From the NCBI GenBank assembly GCA_913058575.1, contig CAJXRF010000055.1, positions 1-37,630 of the forward strand: a stretch of DNA of 37,630 nucleotides, in the 5' to 3' direction. The notes beneath the pieces are model-generated. The model was not told where the DNA came from. It searched no databases and worked only from the letters and a program-made list of their open reading frames with translations. Origin of the DNA: an uncultured Bermanella sp. (GTDB lineage: Bacteria > Pseudomonadota > Gammaproteobacteria > Pseudomonadales > Oceanobacteraceae). Positions 7,179 through 16,227 of the stretch are shown here, piece after piece (the first letter of the stretch is position 1; each line of letters starts with the position of its first letter). The position numbers and the translations under genes are program-made.

Positions 7179-7871
7179 CTATCTAGGACAAAGTGTCACC
7201 AACAAGCTTTTAATGTCTTTCAGCAGCCACTCAGGGTGCAATTGAGAGAGGTCTTTCCCCTGATTGTAACCTTGCTCAAGCAGCACACAAGGAACAGCAG
7301 CATTTTTGGCAGACGCTCTATCCGCTTCGCTGTCTCCTACCATCAAGCATTTACTAGGTTCAACACTGAGGTGTTGGGCGGCATGCAACAAAGGCAAAGC
7401 ACTGGGTTTTTTTTCACTAAGGCTGTCACCACCCAATAATATTTCAAAAAACTCACTAATCCCCAGTTTATTAAGTAAAGCGGGCACAAAAGCAATGGGC
7501 TTATTGGTCACAAGAGCCATGGGCAGTTTCTTCTGCTGACAGGCTGTTAATAAGGCCAAAACGCCAGGATACAGATAGCTCTCTTCACACACACACGCTT
7601 CATAACGAGTTAAAAAATAACCATGTACACGGTCAACATACTCAAGGGAAACATCTAAGCCCAGCAGCGCTCTTTCAATTAATGTATGACTTCCATTACC
7701 TACCCATAAGCGCACTTGATCATTGCTCACTTGCAATGGCGTTTGATTCAGCTGCAAGCATAAATCACTTAAGGCTTCATTTAATGCGCGGCATAAATCC
7801 GGCACGCTATCGACCAGTGTGCCATCCAAATCAAAAATAATGGCTTGTGGATAATCTTGGGTAAATATCAT
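7179..7871 (-). CDS. gph: Phosphoglycolate phosphatase (HAD family)
   Basis: The protein has 230 residues and hydrolyses 2-phosphoglycolate, a by-product of DNA repair and of side reactions. HAD motifs are complete: I FDLDGTLVDS (near residues 13-22), II TNKP (near 120), III Lys in EKKPSALP, and IV MVGDSEADRASA (near 177). The alpha-helical cap lies between motifs I and II. Length is typical. The partner rpe lies 75 bases upstream, the common gammaproteobacterial rpe-gph order, with a strong inverted repeat between them. The ribosome-binding site at ATG 7871 is poor, which may mean coupling to rpe. An indigoidine/PNPase-like HAD enzyme is possible but the context favours Gph. Confidence 0.9.
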   Translation of the reverse strand: MIFTQDYPQAIIFDLDGTLVDSVPDLCRALNEALSDLCLQLNQTPLQVSNDQVRLWVGNGSHTLIERALLGLDVSLEYVDRVHGYFLTRYEACVCEESYLYPGVLALLTACQQKKLPMALVTNKPIAFVPALLNKLGISEFFEILLGGDSLSEKKPSALPLLHAAQHLSVEPSKCLMVGDSEADRASAKNAAVPCVLLEQGYNQGKDLSQLHPEWLLKDIKSLLVTLCPR

Positions 7872-7911
7872 AAGAAGTGCTAATTAGAGGGTGAGATTCC
7901 ATGGAAGAGCT

Positions 7912-7940
7912 GGCTACAGGTACTAAAAGTGCCTGTAGCC
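7912..7940. repeat. Strong inverted repeat between rpe and gph
   Basis: GGCTACAGGTACT (7912-7924) and AGTGCCTGTAGCC (7928-7940) form a 13-bp stem with one mismatch or wobble and a 3-base loop. No U tract follows on the minus strand, so it is better seen as an mRNA-stabilising or processing hairpin in the rpe-gph message than as a terminator. Confidence 0.6.
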
Positions 7941-7946
7941 ATGCTA

Positions 7947-8636
7947 TTAGCGTGTGCCTTTTGCTATTTCTTCACGCATTTTAGTGATGGTTTGAGCGTA
8001 ATCTGGTGAATTAAAAATGGCCGAACCCGCCACAAAAGTATCCGCACCCGCTGCTGCTATTTCAGCGATGTTATCTACTTTTACACCGCCATCCACTTCT
8101 AGGCGAATGTCTAGACCGCTTTCATCAATTAAACCGCGTACCTGTTTAAGCTTGTCTATTGTAGATGGAATAAAACTTTGCCCACCAAAGCCTGGGTTAA
8201 CCGACATTAATAACACCATATCTATTTTGTCCATTACATAATCTAGGTAATGAAGAGGCGTGGCCGGGTTAAATACCAAACCCGCCTTACAGCCGGCATC
8301 TTTGATAATCTGCAAGGAGCGATCAATATGATCCGTGGCTTCGGGATGAAACGTAATATAACTGGCACCGGCCTTAATAAAGTCAGTAATCATACGATCA
8401 ACTGGGCTCACCATTAAGTGAACATCTATAGGGGCGGTCACACCGTGATCTCTCAAAGCCTTACATACCATAGGGCCTATGGTTAAATTAGGCACATAGT
8501 GATTGTCCATTACATCAAAATGCACGATATCCGCACCGGCTGCCAACACGTTATCCACTTCTTGGCCAAGGCAGGCAAAGTTAGCAGACAGGATAGAAGG
8601 GGCTATTAAAGGGGATTTTTGTGAGGCGTGGCTCAT
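7947..8636 (-). CDS. rpe: Ribulose-phosphate 3-epimerase
   Basis: The protein has 229 residues, a TIM barrel interconverting ribulose-5-phosphate and xylulose-5-phosphate in the pentose phosphate pathway. Family landmarks in order: APSILSANF (near 12), [17 protein letters not shown] (metal ligands His and catalytic Asp), DVHLMV (near 71), [15 protein letters not shown] (near 143), LEVDGG (catalytic Asp, near 180) and the phosphate-binding AGSAIF (near 203). Length is normal. It is followed by gph on the same strand. The first residues (MSHASQKSP) are a slightly longer N-terminus than usual, but no internal start is better. Confidence 0.96.
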   Translation of the reverse strand: MSHASQKSPLIAPSILSANFACLGQEVDNVLAAGADIVHFDVMDNHYVPNLTIGPMVCKALRDHGVTAPIDVHLMVSPVDRMITDFIKAGASYITFHPEATDHIDRSLQIIKDAGCKAGLVFNPATPLHYLDYVMDKIDMVLLMSVNPGFGGQSFIPSTIDKLKQVRGLIDESGLDIRLEVDGGVKVDNIAEIAAAGADTFVAGSAIFNSPDYAQTITKMREEIAKGTR

Positions 8637-8954
8637 GATTTTTCTCTAATTCCAACGAATAAAGTATTGTAACCCAATCAATGTCGGCAGGTGTACGTCC
8701 ATTTAACAATTCCCCGCAAACAGTATCCCTTCAGCCTAGCTTAATTTTGGGATTTTAAGCCCATGGCTCACCATCAAAACTCGCCCTTAACTTCATCGAT
8801 AATTGTGATGGAGCCTCATTGATTTTAAGACTTAATTTGATTAGCGTAGCGCCGCTATTTTTATAACGCCTATAATCTAATAATAACAAGGGCGCTTTAC
8901 AGTCAGGTTATCATTCCTTAATCGCTGAAAGTGTCTTAGCCAAAGGTGATTGAG
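8637..8954. other. Divergent intergenic region, rpe / acyltransferase
   Basis: These 318 bp contain no credible gene. A perfect TATAAT at 8871-8876 could be the -10 of a plus-strand promoter for the acyltransferase, but no good -35 stands 17 bases upstream. AT-rich stretches near 8650-8720 may hold the rpe promoter. I see no terminator or recognised operator. Confidence 0.4.
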
Positions 8955-9683
8955 ATGTACCCTTTACGCATTGTTTTTGGGTTTATTACCCTAGCCATAC
9001 TGGCAGCTCTTTTGACTCCCGTTGCCCTTTTACGACCCAAACACCGTAATAATATGGGGGATATTTGCAGCGCGGTAAGCCGAGTATTATTCGCCTATTG
9101 GGGAGCCAAGCTTGAAATAGAGAACGAAGAACGCCTCAGTCCTGAACAACCCTCCATTCTCATAAGTAACCACCAAGACACCGAAGATATGTTTTTTGCT
9201 GAAAGCATTGTTAGGCGTGGCACTGTGGCTCTTGGCAAGTGGGAACTGCTTTATATTCCGTTTATTGGTTGGTTATTTTTCTTGGCAGGCAACATTGTCA
9301 TTAAGCGAGCTAAAAAAGAAAAAGCTCAACAGGCGCTTGGTCTTGCGGCCAAAATAATGCGCGAGAAAAACCTTTCATTATTAATTTTCCCAGAGGGCAC
9401 TCGAAACTGGGGCAAACCCTTACCCTTTAAACTAGGGGCTTTTAAGTTAGCCATTGAAGCGCAAGCGCCCATTCAACCCGTGTGCTTTTCATTAAGACAA
9501 CACACAATGAATTACAAAAGGTGGCATTCGGGTACGGTAAGAGTGAAATGTTTAGAACCCATCAGCACTCAAGGCTTAACACAAAATGATGCAGTGGCAT
9601 TGGCGAATCGCTGCCAGAAATTAATGGAAACTCAGTGCATTGAAATGACTAAAACTCTTTTAAAAGAAAAGGGTAAACAGTGA
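8955..9683 (+). CDS. PlsC-type 1-acyl-sn-glycerol-3-phosphate acyltransferase
   Basis: The predicted product has 242 residues. An N-terminal membrane helix (about 3-22) anchors it to the inner membrane. Acyltransferase block I is NHQDTED (His-x4-Asp, near residue 75), block III FPEGTRN (near 153). A second hydrophobic stretch, LYIPFIGWLFFLAG, is typical of the PlsC family. The reaction expected is acylation of lysophosphatidic acid to phosphatidic acid. ATG at 8955 is preferred over GTG at 8946, because AAAGG lies 8 bases before the ATG. It converges on djlA with only 11 bases between stop codons. It may be a paralogue of the main PlsC, so I leave the symbol empty. Confidence 0.88.
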   Translation: MYPLRIVFGFITLAILAALLTPVALLRPKHRNNMGDICSAVSRVLFAYWGAKLEIENEERLSPEQPSILISNHQDTEDMFFAESIVRRGTVALGKWELLYIPFIGWLFFLAGNIVIKRAKKEKAQQALGLAAKIMREKNLSLLIFPEGTRNWGKPLPFKLGAFKLAIEAQAPIQPVCFSLRQHTMNYKRWHSGTVRVKCLEPISTQGLTQNDAVALANRCQKLMETQCIEMTKTLLKEKGKQ

Positions 9684-9694
9684 CAATGTTTACG

Positions 9695-10495
9695 TTATTT
9701 ACCCCGAGCTTTGCGAACCTTGTCATAAGCGGTTTGAATTTCTTGGGTTTTTTCTTTTGCTATTTTCATCATGGCCTCAGGTAATCCCTTAGCCACTAGT
9801 TTATCAGGGTGGTGCTGGCTCATAAGTTTTCTATAAGCCTTTTTAACTTCCGAGTCAGTGGCATCACTGTTAACCCCCAGCACACCATAGGCGGTTTTTA
9901 GTTCATTACCCGTACTGCTAAACGATTCATTAAACTGGCCACGAAACTGCTCTTGACTGGCTCGCACACGGGCATGAATAAATTCAAACTGCAAAGCGCT
10001 AATGCCTAGAATTCGACACACTTTATCCAGCAAGCGTTTCTCTTCCATACTCAGCTTGCCATCGGCATAGGCCATGCTTAATTGAATTTCTAAAAACATT
10101 TGTATAAGTGAACCACGATGTCCCACCGAGCGCATAAACTGTTGTAGCTCTCGGTTTAAGTCCAAATGAGGACTTTTTCCTTCACTAAAATAGCGAATGG
10201 CTTCTCGGCGTTGGTTTTCGTTAAGCCCCATTTGATTCATGATAAATTGAGCTTGTTCAATTTCCTGCTGACTTACCCGTCCATCACTTTTCGCTAACTG
10301 CCCCATCACCAGGAAGGTCACCCGAAAAAAGATATTCTGGCTATTGGCGGTTACTTTTGGGGTGGGCCGATTTCGCGCATACATTTGATCAAATGCGTTT
10401 CCCACTAATACCCCTAAAAGAAGGCCAAAGGGGCCGCCAAACATTAACCCCAATGAGGCGCCAAAAATCTTGCCGGCAAAATGTCGAATATTCAT
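9695..10495 (-). CDS. djlA: Co-chaperone DjlA (membrane-anchored J-domain protein)
   Basis: The protein has 266 residues. A glycine-rich N-terminal membrane segment (about 8-34, GASLGLMFGGPFGLLLG) is followed by a TerB-like helical domain (about 55-175, MGQLAKSDGRVSQQEI and MAYADGKLSMEEKRLL). A C-terminal J domain (about 200-266) carries the DnaK-stimulating HPD (HHPDK). This order is diagnostic for DjlA, which works with DnaK at the inner membrane. It sits 57 bases downstream of murU, probably the last gene of amgK-murU-djlA, and neighbours the lptD cluster as in Pseudomonas. Confidence 0.95.
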   Translation of the reverse strand: MNIRHFAGKIFGASLGLMFGGPFGLLLGVLVGNAFDQMYARNRPTPKVTANSQNIFFRVTFLVMGQLAKSDGRVSQQEIEQAQFIMNQMGLNENQRREAIRYFSEGKSPHLDLNRELQQFMRSVGHRGSLIQMFLEIQLSMAYADGKLSMEEKRLLDKVCRILGISALQFEFIHARVRASQEQFRGQFNESFSSTGNELKTAYGVLGVNSDATDSEVKKAYRKLMSQHHPDKLVAKGLPEAMMKIAKEKTQEIQTAYDKVRKARGK

Positions 10496-10552
10496 ACCTG
10501 CCTACCTATATACTTTTGTAAATACCGCATTCTGCGTACATGCCACTTACAG

Positions 10553-11221
10553 TTAGTCTTTATTCAAGTGCTCGTTTAACTCATTCAAGCGCTGCGGTGT
10601 TCCCACATCAAGCCAATATCCCTGATACTTCTCAGCCGTTACTTGTTGCGCAGACATTCCCTTAATAAGAAGCGGTGCCAATTTAAAAGCTCCTTCAGCG
10701 CATTCCTCAAACAGTTTAGGGTTTAAAATACTGATTCCGCTAAAGGTTAATGCCTCACCTTCCTGCTCTGTATTAGCGTGGCCCTCTTTTAAATAGAAGT
10801 CACCAGCACGATTAAAACTTGGATTATCCACCAGCACCAAATGCGCTAAGCCAAAGATCTCTTTATTAACGAGGTTTTTATAGTCCAGTTCGTGCCAGAC
10901 ATCTCCGTTCACCACCAAAAAAGGGCTACTCCCCAATAAAGGCAGGGCTTTAAAAATACCGCCACCAGTCTCCAGTGCTTTTTCTTCGCGGCTGTATTTA
11001 ATCGCGCACCCAAATTTGGCACCATTCCCTAAGTAGCTTTCTATTTGTTCAGCCAAATAAGCGGTATTAATAACAATGTCTGTGATACCGGCATTTACCA
11101 GTCTATTTATTTGGTGCTCAATTAAAGGCTTTTCGGCTACTTTTAACATGGGCTTAGGGGCGTGATCTGTAAGCGGGCGCATGCGAGAACCCAGTCCTGC
11201 TGCTAAAATCATCGCCTTCAT
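10553..11221 (-). CDS. murU: N-acetylmuramate-1-phosphate uridylyltransferase MurU
   Basis: The protein has 222 residues, a nucleotidyltransferase with the N-terminal signature LAAGLGSRMRPLT...KPML (residues 6-26), VVNGDVW (metal-binding Asp, near 102) and GYWLDVGTPQRL near the C-terminus. Together with AmgK it makes UDP-MurNAc directly from recycled MurNAc, a fosfomycin-insensitive cell-wall recycling bypass known from Pseudomonas. Its ATG overlaps the amgK stop by 4 bases (ATGA), so translation is coupled. Standing alone it could be taken for a sugar-1-phosphate nucleotidyltransferase such as RmlA/GalU. The amgK partner decides the call. Confidence 0.9.
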   Translation of the reverse strand: MKAMILAAGLGSRMRPLTDHAPKPMLKVAEKPLIEHQINRLVNAGITDIVINTAYLAEQIESYLGNGAKFGCAIKYSREEKALETGGGIFKALPLLGSSPFLVVNGDVWHELDYKNLVNKEIFGLAHLVLVDNPSFNRAGDFYLKEGHANTEQEGEALTFSGISILNPKLFEECAEGAFKLAPLLIKGMSAQQVTAEKYQGYWLDVGTPQRLNELNEHLNKD

Positions 11222-12240
11222 GAAGTACCACCCAATTCAGGAAGGTCCATGTTAATTTTTGGCAATAAACGAGTATGCAGCCATTGATGAAATTCTGATA
11301 ATGCATCGTACTCGGCACTGACCGACACGATATAACTTAAGGTCAGTGGAATATCATTTAGATAATCCGATTTACCATCACGAATGGCCAATCGAGCAAA
11401 TATACCCGCCACCTTTATATGGCGCTGTAATCCCATCCAATCAAACCACAATAAAAATTGCTGTTCGCTAATCGCACCAATAATGCCAGCCTGTTTGGCT
11501 TTTTTGAAATACGCTTTTACCCAATCATGCACTTGTTCAGGGGGCCATGAGATGTAGCAATCTCGCAGCAAACTCACTAAATCATAGGTAATTGCGCCCT
11601 GTACGGCATCCTGAAAATCAATGATCCCCAAGCTGCCGTCTTTAAGCACCATGATGTTACGGCTGTGATAATCCCGATGCACAGGCACCTGAATTTGCCC
11701 TAAAGCACTTTCACGCAATAGTTCAAATGTGTCTTTTAGGATGCGTTCATCGTTACGGGTTAATTCAAAATTAAGGTGTTCGAGCAAAAACCAGTCTCGA
11801 AACAGGGCCATTTCTCTGTCTAATAAAGCTTCATTATAGGGTGGCAATGCGTGATGACTGCCGGCTATGGTGATTAATGCATCCATGGCCTGCTCGTATA
11901 AGTCATCACTGCTAGCTTCATTTAATAGTGGCAGCAGCAGCTGATCCCCCATATCACCTAGCAACATAAAGCCCTGTTCAAAATCGGCCTTAATCACTTT
12001 AGGGACGCTTATGCCCTGCTCATACCAAGCTTGCGCTATATTGACAAAGACGGGGTTATTTTCTTTATCCGGTGGGGCATCAACGGCGATAAAACTGCCA
12101 TCTGTTACCGCTTGACGAAAATACCTTCGAAAGCTGGCGTCACCCGATACAGTAGTGAGGGAACCTTGTGGCTGCGATAGGTTCATATCCTTGAGTGTTT
12201 GACACACCCAGGCTTGTAACAATTCTTGGCGTACATCCAT
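11218..12240 (-). CDS. amgK: N-acetylmuramate/N-acetylglucosamine kinase AmgK
   Basis: The predicted product has 340 residues, an aminoglycoside-phosphotransferase-like kinase. Visible parts: the nucleotide-loop region SGDASFRRYFR (near 31), LLGDMGDQLLL, catalytic loop HRDYHSRNIM (near 190) and the metal-binding IIDFQDA (near 208). It phosphorylates the anomeric position of MurNAc/GlcNAc in peptidoglycan recycling, feeding MurU just downstream. ATG at 12240 is taken as start. A GTG at 12249 (three residues more) has AAGGG unusually close and cannot be excluded. It is divergent from lptD with about 96 bases between starts, an arrangement shared with Pseudomonas. Confidence 0.9.
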   Translation of the reverse strand: MDVRQELLQAWVCQTLKDMNLSQPQGSLTTVSGDASFRRYFRQAVTDGSFIAVDAPPDKENNPVFVNIAQAWYEQGISVPKVIKADFEQGFMLLGDMGDQLLLPLLNEASSDDLYEQAMDALITIAGSHHALPPYNEALLDREMALFRDWFLLEHLNFELTRNDERILKDTFELLRESALGQIQVPVHRDYHSRNIMVLKDGSLGIIDFQDAVQGAITYDLVSLLRDCYISWPPEQVHDWVKAYFKKAKQAGIIGAISEQQFLLWFDWMGLQRHIKVAGIFARLAIRDGKSDYLNDIPLTLSYIVSVSAEYDALSEFHQWLHTRLLPKINMDLPELGGTS

Positions 12241-12336
12241 GATGAACACTGGCCCTTATCCAGGATAAAACGTACAATTTTAGTCTTGTGCCGCACAATA
12301 CCATAAGTTTCAGTTTTGATTAGGAATTTCAACCAT

Positions 12337-14877
12337 ATGCCACGCTTGGGGCTACTATTAATTGCCATTGTGGCATCCCACACGCAGGTCAACGCCAGTA
12401 CATCTTTTGATCAATTGGATTGGGTGACGCGAGACAAACTTCCTGCGGAGCATCAAGCCAAACTTCCCAGCTTTTGCAGTGGTGATTATTTGCCGCCATC
12501 ACTCACCATATCCACTAGCAACGAAATTCACCTGCAAAGTGATAAGGCTGAATACCAAGAATTAAGCGGGGCACACTTAGTAGGATCCGTTGAATTGCAG
12601 CAAAATGGCCAGCAGGTTCAATCTAATTCAGCTCATTATAATCAGCAAAGTGGGCAAGCCCAGTTCAAAGGCGACGTGGTATACCGAAATGGTGACGTGA
12701 ACATGTCGGCTGATTTCCTTAACTACAATGCGCAATCCGGTTTAGCCAAACTGCAAAATGCTCAATATGTGATTGCTCCCTTGCATTTGCGTGGCGACGC
12801 GCAAAGCTTAAATGTTGATGCCGATAAAAGTTTGCACCTTTTAGATAGCAGCTACACTTTTTGTGAGCCGGGCCACAATGACTGGGACATTAAAGCCAGT
12901 GAAATTCATTTGTATCAAGCCAAAAGATACGGCGAAGCCTTTCATGCTCGCTTGCGTATTAAAGAAGTGCCCATTTTATATTTACCTTATTTTCGCTTTC
13001 CTCTAGGTAAAGGTCGTTTAACCGGCTTTTTAAATCCACAAATTAGTTTAAGCGCCAACAATGTTAGCAGCGGTGGTGATTTAACTTTGGAAAAAACAGA
13101 GCTAAATGTAGAGCATTTCGCAACTCCATTTTATTTTAATATCGCCCCAAACTATGACGACACTCTTACGCCAAGATACTTGGATGGCCACGGCATTTTG
13201 ACCGAAAACGAATTTCGCTATTTAAATATTTTCGGTGAAGGCACCCTTAGACTTGGCTATATCGGAAATGACAGTGCCCACAACTCATCCTTTACAGAGC
13301 TATCAGATGAAGACGTCGCAAATCTAAGCGATGAGTCGTTAGAAAATTACAATACCCAGCTGGATGATCAACGAGATAAAGAGCGGTGGTCTAAATCCTT
13401 TCACCATGTGGGCAATATTACTGAATTTTGGCAAGATAGAATAAACTATGAAGAAGTCAGCGATGTAGATTACAGCGATGACTTTAGTAGCTTAGGCCTC
13501 ATCGATCGCAGCAGTTACTTAAAACAAAATGCTGAGTTGGAATACAACGATGGTGTATGGAACTTTCTAACCTTAATAGAAAAGTCTCAAACCAAAGATG
13601 AGACCATCGCAGATAATGATAAGCCATATCATCGCCTCCCGCAGATAACGCTTTCACGTGAAAATAGTTTTGAACCCAATCAGTTTGACTATCAACTTAC
13701 CACCCAAGCCACTGTATTTGAGCGAAATGACGTAGATCTAACTGGTGGTGACCAATTAAATGCTGAACGCTTTCATGCTGAGCTGACATTAAACTATCCA
13801 CTTGAAAATTCTTGGGGATTTATTAAGCCTAACCTGCAGTTAATGTCTACTCGATACAACTTTCAAAATGTTGATGAGGATGCCATTAGTTATGGCTATC
13901 AAGATGAGGTAAGTCGTGACATTTACATCAGTAGTATTAATGCAGGTATGTATTTTGAGCGTAGTCTTAACTTTTTTCAAAGTGACTTTATACAAACTTT
14001 AGAGCCAAGAATCATGGCAGCTTACATACCTTACGAAGACCAGAGCCAGATTCCAATATTCGATACGACCCAAACAAGCTTCAGCTACAGCCAATTATTT
14101 AGCCCTAACCGATTTACGGGTTACGACCGAGTGGGAGATACCAAGCAAATTACTTTCGGTTTAACTACTCGATTTTTAAACAACATAGGTTTAGAGGTCT
14201 TTAGCGCCAGCATGGGCCAAATTCACTATTTTGAAGATCGAAGAGTTTTAAAAACCGCTGGTAGTTCTGCAAAACAAACCGACACTGATTTAATTGATAA
14301 GTCGTCTTACGCTGGAGAGGTTCAATGGTTGTTTTACCCAGGCTGGCGCGCAAAAGCCGATATTTTATATAATCCAAACAAAGGCTCTTTTACAGACATT
14401 ACAGGCGTTGAAGAGACAGAGGAAAAAATTGAAAAAGCCAGTGCGCAATTAAATTACCAAGGTGAAAACGGTTGGCTTTTAGACATGAACTTTACGTTTG
14501 TTGAGGCTGCCTCAGAAGGCGTAGCAGGACAAAAACAAGTTGGATTAGCTTTCTTTGCCCCAATCAATGACCGCTGGGCTTTCTATGCACAAAAGAAACA
14601 TGACATATGGGATTATACCGACGAGCAACTTGCTGATAAAAAAGAAGATGACAGCAACTTTGCCAGCATTGAAGGCTTAGCTGGCATTGAATACCAAAAC
14701 TGCTGCTGGCGTGTGCAGGCTACATACGAAGAACACACTCGAAGCGATAAAACTAAAGACTACCAATATCTAATACAAGTGCACTTTAAAGGACTTGGGG
14801 TATTGGGTACCGACACCGACAGCATGTTGGGTGAGCGTATTTTAGGTTATGACGAAAGAGAAATTCATGATTATTAA
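12337..14877 (+). CDS. lptD: LPS-assembly protein LptD
   Basis: The predicted product has 846 residues. A signal peptide (about 1-20) is followed by a periplasmic OstA/LptA-like jellyroll (about 60-190; ADFLNYNAQSG). The large 26-strand barrel region takes up the rest. The four cysteines of the family are present: Cys47 (SFCSGDY), one in YTFCEPGHNDW (near 177) and the adjacent pair in QNCCWRV near the C-terminus, so both inter-domain disulfides should form. It inserts LPS into the outer leaflet together with the lipoprotein LptE. ATG at 12337 has AGGA upstream and opens directly into the signal peptide. The longer frame from TTG at 12316 lacks support. The next gene is surA, its known assembly chaperone. 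Confidence 0.96.
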   Translation: MPRLGLLLIAIVASHTQVNASTSFDQLDWVTRDKLPAEHQAKLPSFCSGDYLPPSLTISTSNEIHLQSDKAEYQELSGAHLVGSVELQQNGQQVQSNSAHYNQQSGQAQFKGDVVYRNGDVNMSADFLNYNAQSGLAKLQNAQYVIAPLHLRGDAQSLNVDADKSLHLLDSSYTFCEPGHNDWDIKASEIHLYQAKRYGEAFHARLRIKEVPILYLPYFRFPLGKGRLTGFLNPQISLSANNVSSGGDLTLEKTELNVEHFATPFYFNIAPNYDDTLTPRYLDGHGILTENEFRYLNIFGEGTLRLGYIGNDSAHNSSFTELSDEDVANLSDESLENYNTQLDDQRDKERWSKSFHHVGNITEFWQDRINYEEVSDVDYSDDFSSLGLIDRSSYLKQNAELEYNDGVWNFLTLIEKSQTKDETIADNDKPYHRLPQITLSRENSFEPNQFDYQLTTQATVFERNDVDLTGGDQLNAERFHAELTLNYPLENSWGFIKPNLQLMSTRYNFQNVDEDAISYGYQDEVSRDIYISSINAGMYFERSLNFFQSDFIQTLEPRIMAAYIPYEDQSQIPIFDTTQTSFSYSQLFSPNRFTGYDRVGDTKQITFGLTTRFLNNIGLEVFSASMGQIHYFEDRRVLKTAGSSAKQTDTDLIDKSSYAGEVQWLFYPGWRAKADILYNPNKGSFTDITGVEETEEKIEKASAQLNYQGENGWLLDMNFTFVEAASEGVAGQKQVGLAFFAPINDRWAFYAQKKHDIWDYTDEQLADKKEDDSNFASIEGLAGIEYQNCCWRVQATYEEHTRSDKTKDYQYLIQVHFKGLGVLGTDTDSMLGERILGYDEREIHDY

Positions 14878-14940
14878 TTCACTGAACATCTCGCATTTAT
14901 TAACAATAAAAATTTCAGATTCAAGTAGGGCAATTTAATA

Positions 14941-16227
14941 ATGATTAAAAAGCATTGGCGTACTTTTCTAATGGCCGGTTTATTATCCGCCAGTGGATTC
15001 TCTCAAGCGCAACTTCAAACTATCGACAGTATCGCGGCCATTGTAGATGATGAAGTCATCATGCAAAGCGAGCTAAAAGAACGCATTGGTATATTGAAAA
15101 AACAGAGCCAAAAAATGCGCCTTCCACCTGATAACGTTTTACATGAACAGGTGCTTGATCGATTAATCAGTGAAAGCATTCAAATGCAAATGGCTGAACG
15201 TTCCGGCATGCGTGTTAGTGATCAACAGCTTAATCAAACCATTGAGAACATTGCTCGCCAAAACGGCATGTCTTTAAAGAAGTTTAAAAAAGCACTTGAG
15301 AAAGACGGTGTAGAATACAGCCAAGCTCGCGAACAAATTCGACGCGAGCGTCTCTTGTCTGAAGTTCAGCGCTACCGAGTGGGCGACAAAATTCAAATTA
15401 GCGAACAAGACATTGATGCATTCTTAAATAGTGCCCGTGGTAAAACGGCCACAGGTGAAGAATATCGTTTAGGCCATATTCTTATTCAGTTACCGACTCA
15501 AGCCAACCGAGAACAAATTAATAAAGCAGAAAAGAAAGCCAAGAATCTGGTGAAAAAAATTCGCAAAGGTGCTGATTTCTCGCAAGCCGCCGTGGCCAAC
15601 TCAGAAGGTCGAAACGCGCTTAAAGGCGGTGATTTAGGCTGGCGTAAAGAGGCTGAACTGCCTTCCTTATTTGCCAATGTAGTGCCCGACTTAACAAAAG
15701 GCCAAGTGAGTGACCCTATTCGCAGCGCCAGCGGTTTTCATATAATTCAAATTACCGACCAACGTGGTGGTACTACCAAGCTGGTTCAGCAAACTCGTGC
15801 CCGCCATATTCTAGTGCGTGAAAATGAAATCCGTAATGATGCGCAAAGCAAGGCACTGATTGAAAAACTCTACCAACGCATTAAAAAAGGTGAAGACTTT
15901 GCCAAACTGGCCAAAGAGTTCAGTGATGACCCAGGCAGTAAAGTTAGCGGCGGTGATTTAAACTGGGTTAATGATGGTGACATGGTACCTGCATTTGAAA
16001 AGGTCATGAAAAAAACCAAAAAAGATCAAGTGAGTAAGCCCTTCAAATCGCGTTTTGGCTGGCATATTTTGCAGGTAACCGATTACAGAAACAAAGACAT
16101 GGGTCAAGAAGTTCAACGTAACCAAGCCCGCCAGTTATTGTACACTCGCCGCTTTGAAGAAGAGCTGCCAATTTGGTTGCGCCAAATCCGCACCGAAGCC
16201 TACGTGGAAGTAAAAGATGACCTGTAG
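14941..16227 (+). CDS. surA: Periplasmic chaperone and peptidyl-prolyl isomerase SurA
   Basis: The protein has 428 residues. A signal peptide (about 1-23, cleavage near SQA-Q) precedes an N-terminal chaperone domain (about 28-170; DSIAAIVDDEVIMQSEL). Two parvulin domains follow (about 178-275, from EYRLGHILIQLP; about 288-385, from RARHILVRENE), then a short C-terminal helix. SurA escorts unfolded outer-membrane proteins, LptD among them, to the BAM complex. The stop overlaps the pdxA start by 11 bases. lptD-surA-pdxA-rsmA-apaG-apaH is the classical gammaproteobacterial cluster. Confidence 0.97.
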   Translation: MIKKHWRTFLMAGLLSASGFSQAQLQTIDSIAAIVDDEVIMQSELKERIGILKKQSQKMRLPPDNVLHEQVLDRLISESIQMQMAERSGMRVSDQQLNQTIENIARQNGMSLKKFKKALEKDGVEYSQAREQIRRERLLSEVQRYRVGDKIQISEQDIDAFLNSARGKTATGEEYRLGHILIQLPTQANREQINKAEKKAKNLVKKIRKGADFSQAAVANSEGRNALKGGDLGWRKEAELPSLFANVVPDLTKGQVSDPIRSASGFHIIQITDQRGGTTKLVQQTRARHILVRENEIRNDAQSKALIEKLYQRIKKGEDFAKLAKEFSDDPGSKVSGGDLNWVNDGDMVPAFEKVMKKTKKDQVSKPFKSRFGWHILQVTDYRNKDMGQEVQRNQARQLLYTRRFEEELPIWLRQIRTEAYVEVKDDL

